Shown piece by piece: positions 1 to 7,737 of a DNA stretch of 23,013 nt. The number at the start of each line of letters is the position of its first letter. Position 1 is the first letter of the stretch. Position numbers and translations under genes: made by a program. Origin of the DNA: Hyphomicrobiales bacterium (GTDB lineage: Bacteria; Pseudomonadota; Alphaproteobacteria; Rhizobiales; Beijerinckiaceae); contig JAATEW010000224.1 of the NCBI GenBank assembly GCA_015655535.1, positions 1 to 23,013 of the forward strand, written 5' to 3'. The notes below the pieces were generated by a model. That model had not been told where the DNA came from. It saw nothing but the letters and a program-made list of their open reading frames with translations, and did not search any database.

Positions 1-443
1 ACCGTACCTTGCGAAAAGATATTGCCGGGCATGATGCCGATCTTGCATTCGCCCGACGTCATCACGCCGGGGCAATTGGGTCCGATGAGGCGCGATTTCG
101 AGCCGGAAAGCGCCCGCTTTACCTTGATCATATCGGCGACCGGAATGCCCTCCGTGATGCAGACGATCAGCGGGATTTCCGCATCGATCGCCTCGCAGAT
201 GGCGTCCGCCGCGCCGGGCGGCGGCACATAGACGACCGAAGCGTCGGCGCCGGTCTTTTCGCGCGCTTCGGCGACCGTGTCGAAAATCGGCAGACCTAAA
301 TGTGTCGCGCCGCCTTTGCCCGGCGTCACGCCGCCGACCATTTTGGTGCCATAGGCGATCGCCTGTTCGGAATGGAAGGTCCCGTTCTTGCCGGTGAAGC
401 CCTGGCAGATGACCTTGGTCTCTTTGGTGATGAGGATCGACAT
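1..443 (-). CDS. sucD: Succinate--CoA ligase, alpha subunit (5' part, cut by window edge)
   Basis: The minus strand from 443 reads MSILITKETKVICQGFTGKNG and continues open to base 1, about 147 codons of a protein normally near 295-300 residues, so the 3' half lies outside the window. The N-terminal CoA-binding Rossmann domain is visible (GFTGKNGTFHSEQ near residues 15-27, then GVTPGKGG, and IGPNCPGVMTSGECKIG towards the cut end). Succinyl-CoA synthetase converts succinyl-CoA to succinate with nucleotide triphosphate formation in the TCA cycle. The alpha subunit binds CoA and carries the phosphorylated histidine, which is not in view here. The start lies 4 bases after the sucC stop, so the two genes are almost certainly co-transcribed and translationally coupled. 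Nothing looks disrupted. Confidence 0.96.
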   Translation of the reverse strand, partial: MSILITKETKVICQGFTGKNGTFHSEQAIAYGTKMVGGVTPGKGGATHLGLPIFDTVAEAREKTGADASVVYVPPPGAADAICEAIDAEIPLIVCITEGIPVADMIKVKRALSGSKSRLIGPNCPGVMTSGECKIGIMPGNIFSQGT

Positions 444-447
444 CGTC

Positions 448-1647
448 TCAGCCCTTCTTTCCAACGGCGGCGACGATCTTTAGCGCGGCATCATCGAGAT
501 CGTCGGCCGGGATCACATCCAAGCCGGAATTATTGATGATCGCCTTGCCGAGTTCGACATTGGTCCCCTCAAGGCGCACGACAAGCGGCACTTTGAGGCC
601 GACCTCCTTCACCGCGGCGATGACGCCTTCGGCGATGACGTCGCATTTCATAATGCCGCCGAAAATATTGACGAGAATGCCTTTGACGTTCGGATCGGCG
701 GTGATGATCTTGAAAGCCGCCGTCACTTTTTCCTTGGTGGCGCCGCCGCCGACATCCAAGAAATTCGCGGGCTCGGCGCCATAGAGCTTGATGATGTCCA
801 TGGTCGCCATGGCGAGACCGGCGCCATTGACCATGCAGCCGATCGTGCCTTCGAGCGCGACATAGCTGAGGTCATATTTCGAGGCTTCGATTTCCTTCTC
901 GTCTTCTTCCGTAATGTCGCGCAGGGCGACAATGTCCGGATGCCGGTAAAGCGCATTGGTATCGAAGGACACTTTCGCGTCGAGGCAGCGGATCTGCCCG
1001 TCCTGCGACAGGATCAGGGGATTGATTTCGAGCATGGCCATGTCGGTTGCAACGAAGGCCTGATAGAGCTGCGCGGTGAGCTTTTCGGCCTGTTTGGCCT
1101 GATCGCCGGTGAGGCCCAAGGCCTTGGCGACGGCGCGGCCATGATGCGGCATGATGCCGGTCGCGGGATCGACCGAGAAGGTCACGATCTTCTCAGGAGC
1201 CGTATGCGCGACTTCCTCGATCTCGACGCCGCCTTCGGTCGAGACGACGAAAGCGACGCGGCTCGTCGAACGATCGACCAGAAGCGACAGGTAGAATTCC
1301 TTCGCGATGGCCGAGCCATCTTCGAGATAGATGCGATTGACCTGCTTGCCGGCGGAGCCAGTTTGAATGGTGACAAGCGTGCGGCCGAGCATCTCGGCGA
1401 CGAAGGTCTTGGCTTCGTCGATGGATTTCGCGAGGCGCACGCCGCCTTTGTCGCCGGCTTCCGGCTCTTTGAACTTGCCCTTGCCGCGTCCGCCCGCATG
1501 AATTTGCGATTTGACCACCCAGATTGGACCGCCGAGTTCCTTCGCCGCCGCTTCCGCCTCGGCCGCGCTCAGCACGGCCACGCCGCGCGACACGGCGACG
1601 CCGAAATCCTTCAAAATGGCTTTTGCCTGATACTCGTGAATATTCAT
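448..1647 (-). CDS. sucC: Succinate--CoA ligase (ADP-forming), beta subunit
   Basis: The 399-residue protein has the usual SucC length and begins MNIHEYQAKAILKDFGV, the hallmark start of the family. An ATP-grasp domain fills the N-terminal half, with the glycine-rich AGGRGKGKF at residues 51-59 and EINPLI near residue 205. The C-terminal CoA-ligase domain carries LDVGGGATKEKV and VNIFGGIMKCDVIA. It pairs with SucD to form the TCA-cycle succinyl-CoA synthetase in the cytosol. The ATG at 1647 is preceded by AAGGAAG at a suitable distance, which fixes the start. It lies between mdh, about 200 bases upstream, and sucD, 4 bases downstream. A 12-bp inverted repeat lies in the mdh-sucC gap and could separate their mRNA levels. 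Confidence 0.98.
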   Translation of the reverse strand: MNIHEYQAKAILKDFGVAVSRGVAVLSAAEAEAAAKELGGPIWVVKSQIHAGGRGKGKFKEPEAGDKGGVRLAKSIDEAKTFVAEMLGRTLVTIQTGSAGKQVNRIYLEDGSAIAKEFYLSLLVDRSTSRVAFVVSTEGGVEIEEVAHTAPEKIVTFSVDPATGIMPHHGRAVAKALGLTGDQAKQAEKLTAQLYQAFVATDMAMLEINPLILSQDGQIRCLDAKVSFDTNALYRHPDIVALRDITEEDEKEIEASKYDLSYVALEGTIGCMVNGAGLAMATMDIIKLYGAEPANFLDVGGGATKEKVTAAFKIITADPNVKGILVNIFGGIMKCDVIAEGVIAAVKEVGLKVPLVVRLEGTNVELGKAIINNSGLDVIPADDLDDAALKIVAAVGKKG

Positions 1648-1746
1648 CGCAAATTATCTTCCTTCGACCGGAGGCTCACCCTTTTTCGTCAACTCAGCTT
1701 GAGCTGGGATGCCGAATGCAATGGTATACCAAGCGTCCAATCCCGC

Positions 1747-1805
1747 GAGCATGTCCTTTTCCGGTTCCGGCGAGTTTTGACGACCTTGAATGCAAGGACA
1801 TGCTC
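1747..1805. repeat. 12-bp inverted repeat in the mdh-sucC gap
   Basis: GAGCATGTCCTT at 1747-1758 is the exact reverse complement of AAGGACATGCTC at 1794-1805, with 35 bases between. The arms could form a hairpin in the mRNA leaving mdh, acting as a processing or stability site, or be a remnant of a dispersed palindromic repeat. No U-rich tract follows on the minus strand that would make it a clear terminator. The motif is not recognised as a specific operator. Confidence 0.6.
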
Positions 1806-1847
1806 TTAAACTTTTGATATCGAGCCAATTTACCCGACTCTGTCTCA

Positions 1848-2813
1848 TCATTTGGCAAAAGCGGGGTTGATGGTCTTGCAGGCGTCGACAAGCGTGCGCA
1901 CCGCGGCGACGGATTTGTCGAACATAGGGCGCTCGGCGGCATCGAGCTCGATTTCAACGACGCGCTCGACGCCGTTGCAGCCGATCACGACCGGCACGCC
2001 GACATAGAGCTTGTCGACGCCATATTCGCCGTTGAGTTCGGCCGCGCAGGGGAGCACGCGGCGCTTATCCTTGAGATAGCTTTCGGCCATCATCACCGCC
2101 GAGGCGGCGGGCGCATAAAAGGCCGAGCCTGTCTTGAGCAGATTGACGATTTCACCGCCGCCCTTGCGGGTGCGGTCGACGATCGCGTCGAGCTTTGCCT
2201 GCGTCGTCCAGCCCATTTTCACGAGGTCCGGTAAAGGGATGCCCGCGACCGTCGAATAGCGCAGGGAGGGCACCATGTCGTCGCCATGGCCGCCCAGCAC
2301 GAAGGCCGTGACATCCTCGATGGAAACTTTCAGCTCCTCGGCCAGAAAAAACCGAAACCGCGCCGAATCGAGCACGCCCGCCATGCCGACGATTTTCTTG
2401 GACGGGAGGCCTGAGGCCTTTTGGAGGGCCCAAACCATGGCGTCGAGCGGATTGGTGATGCAGATGACGAAGGCCTCCGGCGCATGGCGCTTGATCCCGT
2501 CGGCGACGGCCTCGATGACTTTCAGATTGATGCCGAGAAGATCGTCCCGGCTCATGCCGGGCTTGCGCGGGACGCCGGCCGTGACGATCACGACATCGGC
2601 ACCGGCGATCGCGCCATAATCATTGGCGCCGGCGATATGCGCGTCGAAACCCGCGATCGGCGCGGCTTCGGACAAATCGAGCGCTTTGCCTTGCGGCGTG
2701 CCCTCTGCGATGTCGAAGAGAACGACGTCGCCGAGTTCCTTGAGGCCGATGAGATGGGCGAGAGTTCCACCGATCTGACCGGCGCCGATCAACGCGATCT
2801 TTTTACGCCCCAT
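1848..2813 (-). CDS. mdh: Malate dehydrogenase (LDH-like, NAD-dependent)
   Basis: The 321-residue protein starting MGRKKIALIGAGQIGGTLAH has the NAD-binding GxGxxG motif at residues 9-14 and an Asp near residue 34 that suits NAD(H). The substrate-loop arginine is in VPRKPGMSR (about residue 83), ITNPLD is at 119-124, and the catalytic histidine is in GGHGDDMVP (about residue 176). It oxidises malate to oxaloacetate in the TCA cycle. The frame stays open to an earlier ATG at 2831. The start at 2813 is preferred because GGTGGAGG sits at ribosome-binding distance in front of it and the family begins at this lysine-rich strand. It is the first gene of the mdh-sucC-sucD run. About 230 bases of A+T-rich DNA upstream probably hold its promoter. 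Confidence 0.97.
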   Translation of the reverse strand: MGRKKIALIGAGQIGGTLAHLIGLKELGDVVLFDIAEGTPQGKALDLSEAAPIAGFDAHIAGANDYGAIAGADVVIVTAGVPRKPGMSRDDLLGINLKVIEAVADGIKRHAPEAFVICITNPLDAMVWALQKASGLPSKKIVGMAGVLDSARFRFFLAEELKVSIEDVTAFVLGGHGDDMVPSLRYSTVAGIPLPDLVKMGWTTQAKLDAIVDRTRKGGGEIVNLLKTGSAFYAPAASAVMMAESYLKDKRRVLPCAAELNGEYGVDKLYVGVPVVIGCNGVERVVEIELDAAERPMFDKSVAAVRTLVDACKTINPAFAK

Positions 2814-2923
2814 CGTGACGCCTCCACCCATCTGTTATATTGCGCCGCACCAATAGCCTTGATGCATTTGCGTGCTTACTTGGCTTTGTATGCCAGCTTC
2901 GGATGCGTTTCGAGAGCGACATA

Positions 2924-2952
2924 AGTATGAATTTCCACGAAAATGGCGGCAA
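2924..2952 (-). promoter_or_regulatory. Possible sigma-70-like promoter for mdh-sucCD
   Basis: On the minus strand TTGCCG (2947-2952) and CATACT (2924-2929) are separated by 17 bases, about 110 bases upstream of the mdh start, in an A+T-rich intergenic stretch. Alphaproteobacterial promoters are poorly conserved, so this is only a plausible match. Confidence 0.22.
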
Positions 2953-3010
2953 ATCACCATCAAATCATTGAAATAACGCGTAATACCACGTAAAGATTTC
3001 TGGTTACCAA

Positions 3011-3032
3011 TTACAATTTATGAAATTTGTAA
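3011..3032. promoter_or_regulatory. Palindrome TTACAA-N10-TTGTAA between tetR and mdh
   Basis: TTACAA at 3011-3016 and TTGTAA at 3027-3032 are perfectly inverted within an A+T-rich stretch just downstream of the TetR stop and upstream of mdh. Size and symmetry suit a regulator operator, and a TetR-family gene is adjacent. The site lies 3' of that regulator, so control of mdh rather than autoregulation would be implied. Chance occurrence in A+T-rich DNA is also likely. Confidence 0.25.
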
Positions 3033-3042
3033 TAAAGAATAT

Positions 3043-3672
3043 TTAGACGCGGCCGCTGTTCAGAGCCCGGAAAACCGTCTTCGTCACGCGCGCCATCCGC
3101 TGCTCCAGAACGGTTCTTTGAACCTCCAAATCCAGTTTCATCGCAATGGGATCGATGAAGCGGTAGGCGGCGTCGAGAATCAGCGCCAAAGCGCGTTTTG
3201 GATCGATCGGATCGAAACCGGGGCCGCTCGCGCCTTCATCGAGAATCCGGCGCATTTCCGAATCGCGCCGCCCATAATGGCGCCGCGCGATCGCAGCGCC
3301 TTGCGCCGCCGCCGCCGAAAAAAGGGCGAATATGGCGGGGTCGGTTTCAAGCTTGTCGCGATAGGCGCGGTGCAGCGCGAAGACGAGCCGCTCCAGCTTG
3401 TCGAAGGCGGGATCTGGCGCGTCGGCGATGATATGCAGAGCCGCTTCAAGGGGCTTCAGCCATTGCGCGCTGATTTCCTCCATCAGCGCCGTCTTCGACG
3501 GGTAATAGCGATAGATATTGGCGTGCGACATGCCGGCTTCGGCGGCGATGCTCAGAATGGTCGTGCGCTCGATGCCGTGGCGGCGGATGTGGTTCGCGGC
3601 AATATCTAAAATACGGACGTCAGTCGGGGTTTCGGCCGGTTGCGGATCGCGAAGGCGCAGAGGCTTTTTCAA
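3043..3672 (-). CDS. TetR/AcrR-family transcriptional regulator
   Basis: The 209-residue protein has an N-terminal TetR helix-turn-helix at about residues 20-65, including TILSIAAEAGMSHANIYRYY followed by PSKTALMEE. The C-terminal domain is helical and variable, as usual for ligand sensing, so neither ligand nor targets can be named. The first possible start is a TTG at 3672, 12 bases after the zapE stop, and there is no strong ribosome binding site. No ATG occurs before the DNA-binding domain, so TTG with coupling to zapE is the best choice. Its position between zapE and mdh suggests transcription with zapE. A 12-bp direct repeat spans the junction. Confidence 0.88.
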   Translation of the reverse strand: MKKPLRLRDPQPAETPTDVRILDIAANHIRRHGIERTTILSIAAEAGMSHANIYRYYPSKTALMEEISAQWLKPLEAALHIIADAPDPAFDKLERLVFALHRAYRDKLETDPAIFALFSAAAAQGAAIARRHYGRRDSEMRRILDEGASGPGFDPIDPKRALALILDAAYRFIDPIAMKLDLEVQRTVLEQRMARVTKTVFRALNSGRV

Positions 3673-3689
3673 GGTCCGGCTTTTTCAAG
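3662..3689. repeat. 12-bp direct repeat at the zapE/tetR junction
   Basis: GGCTTTTTCAAG occurs at 3662-3673 and again at 3678-3689, with a 16-bp period. On the minus strand one copy carries the zapE stop codon and the other the TTG start of the TetR gene. It looks like a small tandem duplication that may have created the coupled start. Confidence 0.7.
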
Positions 3690-4929
3690 TTTCGACAAGG
3701 CCGCTCGTATCGCCCGATCCAATCGACGCGGCCATGCCATGCGGCAGGGCAAGATAATCTTTCGAGCGCATTTCCATCAGGCGCGACGCGGTGCGCTTGA
3801 ATTCGAACGTCTCACGCCCATCGGTGCCGCGAAAGAGCTGGTCCGGCTCGGCGGCGGCCGAAGCGATCAATTTCACATGCTGATCGTAGAGCGCATCGAT
3901 CAGGATCGTGAAACGTGCGGCTTCGTTGCGCTCGGCAGCTTCGATCACCGGAATATCGTCCAAAACCAAAGTGTGGAAGGCGCGTGCGATCGCGAGATAG
4001 TCCTGCGGACCCAGAGCTGCCCTGCAAAGATCGGCGAAATTGAAACGCGCCACATTGGCGCGTGCTTCGGGCACGCGAAGCTGGCGCCCGAGCAGCGACA
4101 GATGACAAGGCTCGCCATGTTCGGCGCCGGTCAAGGCCCTGAAAGCCTTGGTCAAAGCGTCATGCGCCTTGGCATCGACCGGAACGTAATAAACCGCCGC
4201 GTCCTGCAGTTTCTCAAGCCGGAAATCGGTGCGCGCCGCGAGTTCGACTATATCCATCTTCTGCTGCAGAAGCTGGATGAAAGGCAGAAACAGCGTGCGG
4301 TTCAAACCGTCTTTGTAGAGCTCCGACGGTTCGACATTGGACGTCGCGACGACGACCGTGCCGCGCTGAAACAGAGCGTTGAACAGCCGCCCGAGAATCA
4401 TCGCGTCGGTAATGTCGGTGACGGCGAATTCGTCGAAACAGAGGAGCCAGGCTTCATTCGAAAGGGCCTCGGCAACAGGCGCGATCGGATCGTCGCCTTT
4501 GACCTCGCCCTTCTTCTCCATTTGCCGCCATGTGTGGATGCGGGCATGCACCTCGGCCATGAAGGCATGAAAATGAACCCGCCTTTTATGCGGGATTTCG
4601 ACGGTCTCGAAAAAGAGATCCATCAGCATGGTCTTACCGCGTCCGACGGAGCCCCAAATGTAAAGCCCATGCGGCGCGGCTGTTTGCTGTTTGGCTCCGA
4701 AAACCCGGCTCAGCGCGCCGGTCTTGCGCGCGGGCTGATAGGCCGCCAATGCCTCGGAGAGCTCGCCCAGTCGGTCCAAAACGGCGATTTGCGCGACATC
4801 GCGTTCAAGATGGCCGCGAAACACTTCGGCTTCGTAGCGGTCCTGAAGGCTGGAAATGGGCATTTTGGTCGCGTGAGAAGCCGGCAAGACGGAGATCCGT
4901 TCCTGATTTGGGTCTCGAATCCAAAGCAT
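3685..4929 (-). CDS. zapE: Cell division protein ZapE (AFG1-like P-loop ATPase)
   Basis: The protein matches the AFG1/ZapE ATPase family. It has SLQDRYEAEV near the N-terminus, Walker A GSVGRGKT at about residues 93-100 with MLMDLFF after it, HFHAFMAEVH, Walker B LLCFDEF near residues 162-168 followed by VTDITDAMILGRLF, and VVATSNVEPSELYKDGLNR as the sensor region. ZapE is a cytosolic ATPase that associates with the Z-ring; mitochondrial AFG1 relatives act in protein quality control. Start choice is uncertain. ATG 4929 (414 residues) has a weak AGG upstream, while ATG 4863 (392 residues, MPISSLQDRY) fits family length better but lacks a visible ribosome binding site. The frame stays open to a TTG at 5091, which seems unlikely. 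Confidence 0.93.
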   Translation of the reverse strand: MLWIRDPNQERISVLPASHATKMPISSLQDRYEAEVFRGHLERDVAQIAVLDRLGELSEALAAYQPARKTGALSRVFGAKQQTAAPHGLYIWGSVGRGKTMLMDLFFETVEIPHKRRVHFHAFMAEVHARIHTWRQMEKKGEVKGDDPIAPVAEALSNEAWLLCFDEFAVTDITDAMILGRLFNALFQRGTVVVATSNVEPSELYKDGLNRTLFLPFIQLLQQKMDIVELAARTDFRLEKLQDAAVYYVPVDAKAHDALTKAFRALTGAEHGEPCHLSLLGRQLRVPEARANVARFNFADLCRAALGPQDYLAIARAFHTLVLDDIPVIEAAERNEAARFTILIDALYDQHVKLIASAAAEPDQLFRGTDGRETFEFKRTASRLMEMRSKDYLALPHGMAASIGSGDTSGLVET

Positions 4930-5273
4930 CGGTGTAACCTGTGAATAATCCGACACGCCGCGACGGGGTCGGGCCAAAGGCCTGAAAAATGAAGGCCGCA
5001 CCTTCTCAACACCCGCCACGGCCGCGGGTTTCGGCCAAAATCCGCCGCAAAATTCCGCGAAACAGTTTCTATCGCCGAACCTTCGGCGCAAGCTGGTCTT
5101 TCGGCGGCCTGCGACATGCCCGCACAGGAAGACGTGCGCGGCCGAGGAGAGCCATTCATTTTCCGCCCTTGGAACCAGACGGAATTAAATTAAATTGCAT
5201 CGGCTCAGCTTGATTTAGCCTTTTTCCCGAAATTAAATCATTGGCTTGTCGCGCCGAATCGAGAAATAGCGGG
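4930..5273. other. Divergent intergenic region between zapE and the protease gene
   Basis: This 344-bp stretch separates two divergently transcribed genes, so it should hold promoters for both. The part next to the protease is A+T-rich (AATTAAATTAAATT near 5183-5196). A loose promoter match for the plus strand is TTGATT, 18 bases, then TAAATC, ending near 5240. A short perfect palindrome (CGCCGAA-cc-TTCGGCG) lies at about 5072-5087. I see no RNA gene and no convincing small ORF; the zapE frame remains open to 5091 by composition only. Confidence 0.4.
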
Positions 5274-6143
5274 ATGATGAAACCAGGACGTTTGCTGACT
5301 GCCCTTGGCATTTTGCCTTTTGCTCTTGCTTCTTCTGAGTTAGCGGCTTCGGCCCCCGTGATGCAGGATCTTTCCGCTGCGGCGCCCCCTCAAAACGTCA
5401 TTAAGGTGCTTGTGTTCGGCAAGAACAGCCGCAAAAGCGTCGACGATTTCGCTGCCGAGAATAAGCTCGATCCGAAAGCTCTGCGCCGCACCTATGCCGC
5501 CTCGGGTCTCATCGAATGCGGGAATCTGCATGGCGCCGGGCAATTGACCCTGACGGATCAGGTCGTGACCACGGCCGCGCATGTGTTTTTCGATGAAAAG
5601 GGCGCACCGACCGCCAAATCCTGCATCTTCGTGCTGGAGACGGACGGCAAGCAGATCGGCGTGCCGATCGATCTGAGCTCGATCATTGCCGGCAGCACCA
5701 ATCCTTATGCCGTTGCAGAGGTTCATGATTGGGCTGTCGCGCGTCTCGCAAAGCCCATCGATGGGGTGCAGCCCTATGGAATAGCCGAAGCCTCGGCCGT
5801 CAATTCGCCGGTCGAATTCGTGGCAAGAGGCCATATCGACTGGGGCGAGGGCCGCCGCCTGTCGATGGAGAAATGTCGTCTTCACGATCAACTCGCCGCG
5901 GGCAAGGAAGGCACGCGCGAATTTTCCTTCGATTGCGAGACGGGAGACGGCGCCTCAGGCGGTGCGGTTCTGGCGCAAACCGACAAGCCCGAGATCAGCG
6001 CCATTCTCGTCGGCTGGACGAGCAATAAGCCGTTTCATGCCGCGCCCTTTTCGCCGACCCATTATAATTTCGTGGTCACAATGGAAGGCGCGTTCCGGCA
6101 GGCGGTGCAGACGATGGCCAATAAGGTCATCGTGGCCAAATAG
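5274..6143 (+). CDS. Secreted trypsin-like serine protease (S1 fold)
   Basis: The 289-residue protein starts MMKPGRLLTALGILPFALAS, a typical Sec signal peptide with likely cleavage after ASA near residue 27, so the mature enzyme is probably periplasmic or exported. The trypsin-like triad is readable: His103 in VVTTAAHVF, Asp152 in VHDWAVARL and Ser228 in GDGASGGAV. Four cysteines (about 82, 117, 201, 221) could form two disulfides, which fits an oxidising compartment. There is no PDZ domain, so it is not DegP/HtrA-like. Two adjacent ATGs (5274, 5277) fit the signal peptide; an earlier in-frame start at 5241 would add eleven residues ahead of it and is less likely. It stands alone between zapE (divergent) and a glycosyltransferase. 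Substrate unknown. Confidence 0.85.
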   Translation: MMKPGRLLTALGILPFALASSELAASAPVMQDLSAAAPPQNVIKVLVFGKNSRKSVDDFAAENKLDPKALRRTYAASGLIECGNLHGAGQLTLTDQVVTTAAHVFFDEKGAPTAKSCIFVLETDGKQIGVPIDLSSIIAGSTNPYAVAEVHDWAVARLAKPIDGVQPYGIAEASAVNSPVEFVARGHIDWGEGRRLSMEKCRLHDQLAAGKEGTREFSFDCETGDGASGGAVLAQTDKPEISAILVGWTSNKPFHAAPFSPTHYNFVVTMEGAFRQAVQTMANKVIVAK

Positions 6144-6195
6144 CTTGCGAAAGAGCATGCTGGCCTCGCTTGCCGATCGCGCGACGGCTATTAAG

Positions 6196-6225
6196 GTTAA
6201 GAAAAGCTTTCCGGCCTTTTTTAAC
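6196..6225 (+). terminator. Possible intrinsic terminator after the protease gene
   Basis: GTTAAGAAAAG and CTTTTTTAAC flank a short G+C-containing loop, and the right arm includes a run of six T. It lies about 50 bases past the protease stop. The stem is A+T-rich with one mismatch, so efficiency is doubtful. The rest of the 6144-6449 gap holds the repeat at 6287-6398. Confidence 0.4.
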
Positions 6226-6286
6226 AATTGAAATAGTATTTCTCTCGCTAAAGTCGCACGATTCAGCCATCAATCGCGTTCATCAA

Positions 6287-6398
6287 GAGCGGGATGAGCA
6301 AAAGTGTAAGCGGTTTTGCGCCCGCATCCCGCTCTAACTTATTGAATCGATCACGTTTCATGATTTTGGACTGATTCAGTCCAAAATCATCGTGATCT
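6287..6398 (+). repeat. Dispersed ~112-bp two-hairpin repeat, copy 1
   Basis: The element has two internal palindromes. GAGCGGGATG (6287-6296) pairs with CATCCCGCTC (6325-6334). TGATTTTGGACT (6361-6372) pairs with AGTCCAAAATCA (6378-6389), and ATCACG/CGTGAT (6350-6355/6391-6396) encloses the second. An inverted copy lies at 7599-7712 and a diverged partial copy at 7879-7946 inside miaB. Structure and spread suggest a REP/BIME-like non-autonomous element of Rhizobiales type. Copy 1 ends about 50 bases before the glycosyltransferase start, so it may also affect that gene's mRNA. Confidence 0.9.
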
Positions 6399-6449
6399 AG
6401 TGCCGCTTCAGGCCCATGCGCAATATGCGACGCGCGGCGGAGAGACTGA

Positions 6450-7547
6450 ATGCGCATTGCAATTATTCATTATTGGCTGGTCGGCCTCAGAGGCGGCGAA
6501 AAAGTTCTGGAAGCCATCTGCGAAACATATCCGGACGCAGATATCTTTACCCATGTTTATGATGCGGAAGCCGCAGGGCCGGTCATAGGCGCGCACAAGG
6601 TCACGACCACCTTCATCGCGAAATTGCCCTTCGCGCGGCGCTTCTACAAATTCTATCTGCCGCTCATGCCCTTCGCCTTGGAGGCCTTGGATCTCTCGTC
6701 CTATGACCTCGTGATCTCGTCGGAGTCGGGCCCGGCCAAAGGGGTTCTGACGCGGCCCGACGCGGTTCATGTCTGCTATTGCCACAGTCCCATGCGCTAT
6801 ATCTGGGACCAATATCAGCTCTACCGCTCGTCCGCGGGTTTCGCGGCCCGACTCATGATGCCGGTGCTGGCGCCGTTTCTGCGTCTCTGGGACGTGGTTT
6901 CGGCGAATCGCGTCGATCATTTCATCGCCAATTCGCGGTTTGTCGCCAAGCGAATCAAAAAGACCTACAGGCGCGACGCCGAAGTCATTTTTCCGCCCGT
7001 CAGACTGGAAGACTACGATATCGAAGCCCATCCAAGCGGAGATTATTATTTCTTCATCAGCCAGCTCGAAACCTATAAGCGCGCCGATATCGTCATCGGG
7101 GCGGCCAATCGCCTGGGCCGAAAGCTGATCGTCGTCGGTGCCGGAGCGGAAGAGGAGCGCCTGCGTAAGCTTGCCGGCCCGACCGTCACGCTTCTCGGAC
7201 GGCAGACGACGGAAGAGATCGCCAAACTCTATAAAAACTGCCGCGCGCTGCTGTTTGCCGGGATCGAGGATTTCGGCATCGTGTTTTTGGAGGCCATGGC
7301 CTCCGGGCGGCCTGTCATCGCCTATGCGAAGGGCGGCGCGCGCGATGCCGTGATCGACGGCAAGACGGGTTTGCTGTTTCGCGAGCAGACGGTCGAAGCC
7401 TTGATGCAGGCGATTCTGGCCTTCGAGGCCAATCCGGACGGTTTCGACCCTCAGGTCATCCGCGCCCATGCCGAGACCTTCAACACCGATGCGTTCAAGG
7501 CCAAGTTCAAAGCCGCGATCGAGCGTTTTTGCGCCAAGGTCGATTGA
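6450..7547 (+). CDS. Glycosyltransferase family 4 (GT-B fold)
   Basis: The 365-residue cytosolic protein shows GT4 features. The N-terminal Rossmann half begins MRIAIIHYWLVGLRGGEKVLE with the acceptor-side glycine loop. The linker carries VDHFIANSRFVAKRIKK. The donor-binding half has YYFFISQLETYKRADIVI, LIVVGAG and the E-x7-E motif EDFGIVFLE at about 273-281, followed by AMASGRPVIAYAKGG. It transfers a nucleotide-sugar-derived residue, perhaps mannose or a related sugar, to an exopolysaccharide or lipid acceptor; donor and acceptor cannot be read from sequence. The ATG is preceded by GGAGAG at good distance. No other polysaccharide gene is nearby, which is unusual for GT4 enzymes. Inverted copies of one repeat flank it, so mobility or rearrangement is possible. 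Confidence 0.9.
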   Translation: MRIAIIHYWLVGLRGGEKVLEAICETYPDADIFTHVYDAEAAGPVIGAHKVTTTFIAKLPFARRFYKFYLPLMPFALEALDLSSYDLVISSESGPAKGVLTRPDAVHVCYCHSPMRYIWDQYQLYRSSAGFAARLMMPVLAPFLRLWDVVSANRVDHFIANSRFVAKRIKKTYRRDAEVIFPPVRLEDYDIEAHPSGDYYFFISQLETYKRADIVIGAANRLGRKLIVVGAGAEEERLRKLAGPTVTLLGRQTTEEIAKLYKNCRALLFAGIEDFGIVFLEAMASGRPVIAYAKGGARDAVIDGKTGLLFREQTVEALMQAILAFEANPDGFDPQVIRAHAETFNTDAFKAKFKAAIERFCAKVD

Positions 7548-7598
7548 AGCCCCGCCTTAGACCCCACACCTATTTTGCAGTCGCGATTTCTGTTCTTT

Positions 7599-7712
7599 AG
7601 ATCACGATGATTTTGGATCGATTTCGATCCAAAATCATAAAACGTGATCGATCCAATAAGCAGGAGCGGGATGCGGGCGGAAAACCGCTCCACACTTTTC
7701 CTCATCCCGCTC
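7599..7712 (-). repeat. Dispersed two-hairpin repeat, copy 2 (inverted)
   Basis: Read on the minus strand, 7712-7599 aligns along its whole length with copy 1 at 6287-6398. The GAGCGGGATG hairpin, the linker ATCGATCACGTTT and the TGATTTTGGA palindrome are all conserved, with scattered substitutions in loops and some compensatory change in the second palindrome. It accounts for the middle of the 302-bp gap after the glycosyltransferase. Confidence 0.9.
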
Positions 7713-7716
7713 CAGC

Positions 7717-7737
7717 CTGAAATCACGCAGATTTCAG
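7717..7737. repeat. Short hairpin beside repeat copy 2
   Basis: CTGAAATC (7717-7724) and GATTTCAG (7730-7737) are perfect inverted arms around a 5-base loop. The hairpin abuts the dispersed repeat and may be part of the same composite element, though copy 1 has no obvious equivalent. The rest of the gap up to miaB holds a G-rich patch near 7811-7821 and nothing else recognised. Confidence 0.45.

Noticed and set aside
940..1809. Long plus-strand open frame opposite sucC
   Set aside because: It is the G+C-driven shadow of sucC; the translation has no family character and the minus-strand gene is certain.
3640..4944. 434-codon plus-strand open frame opposite zapE
   Set aside because: Antisense shadow of zapE; the Walker motifs are on the other strand.
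6287..7712. Composite transposon around the glycosyltransferase
   Set aside because: No transposase and no target-site duplication were seen; the bracketing elements look like REP-type palindromes rather than IS ends.
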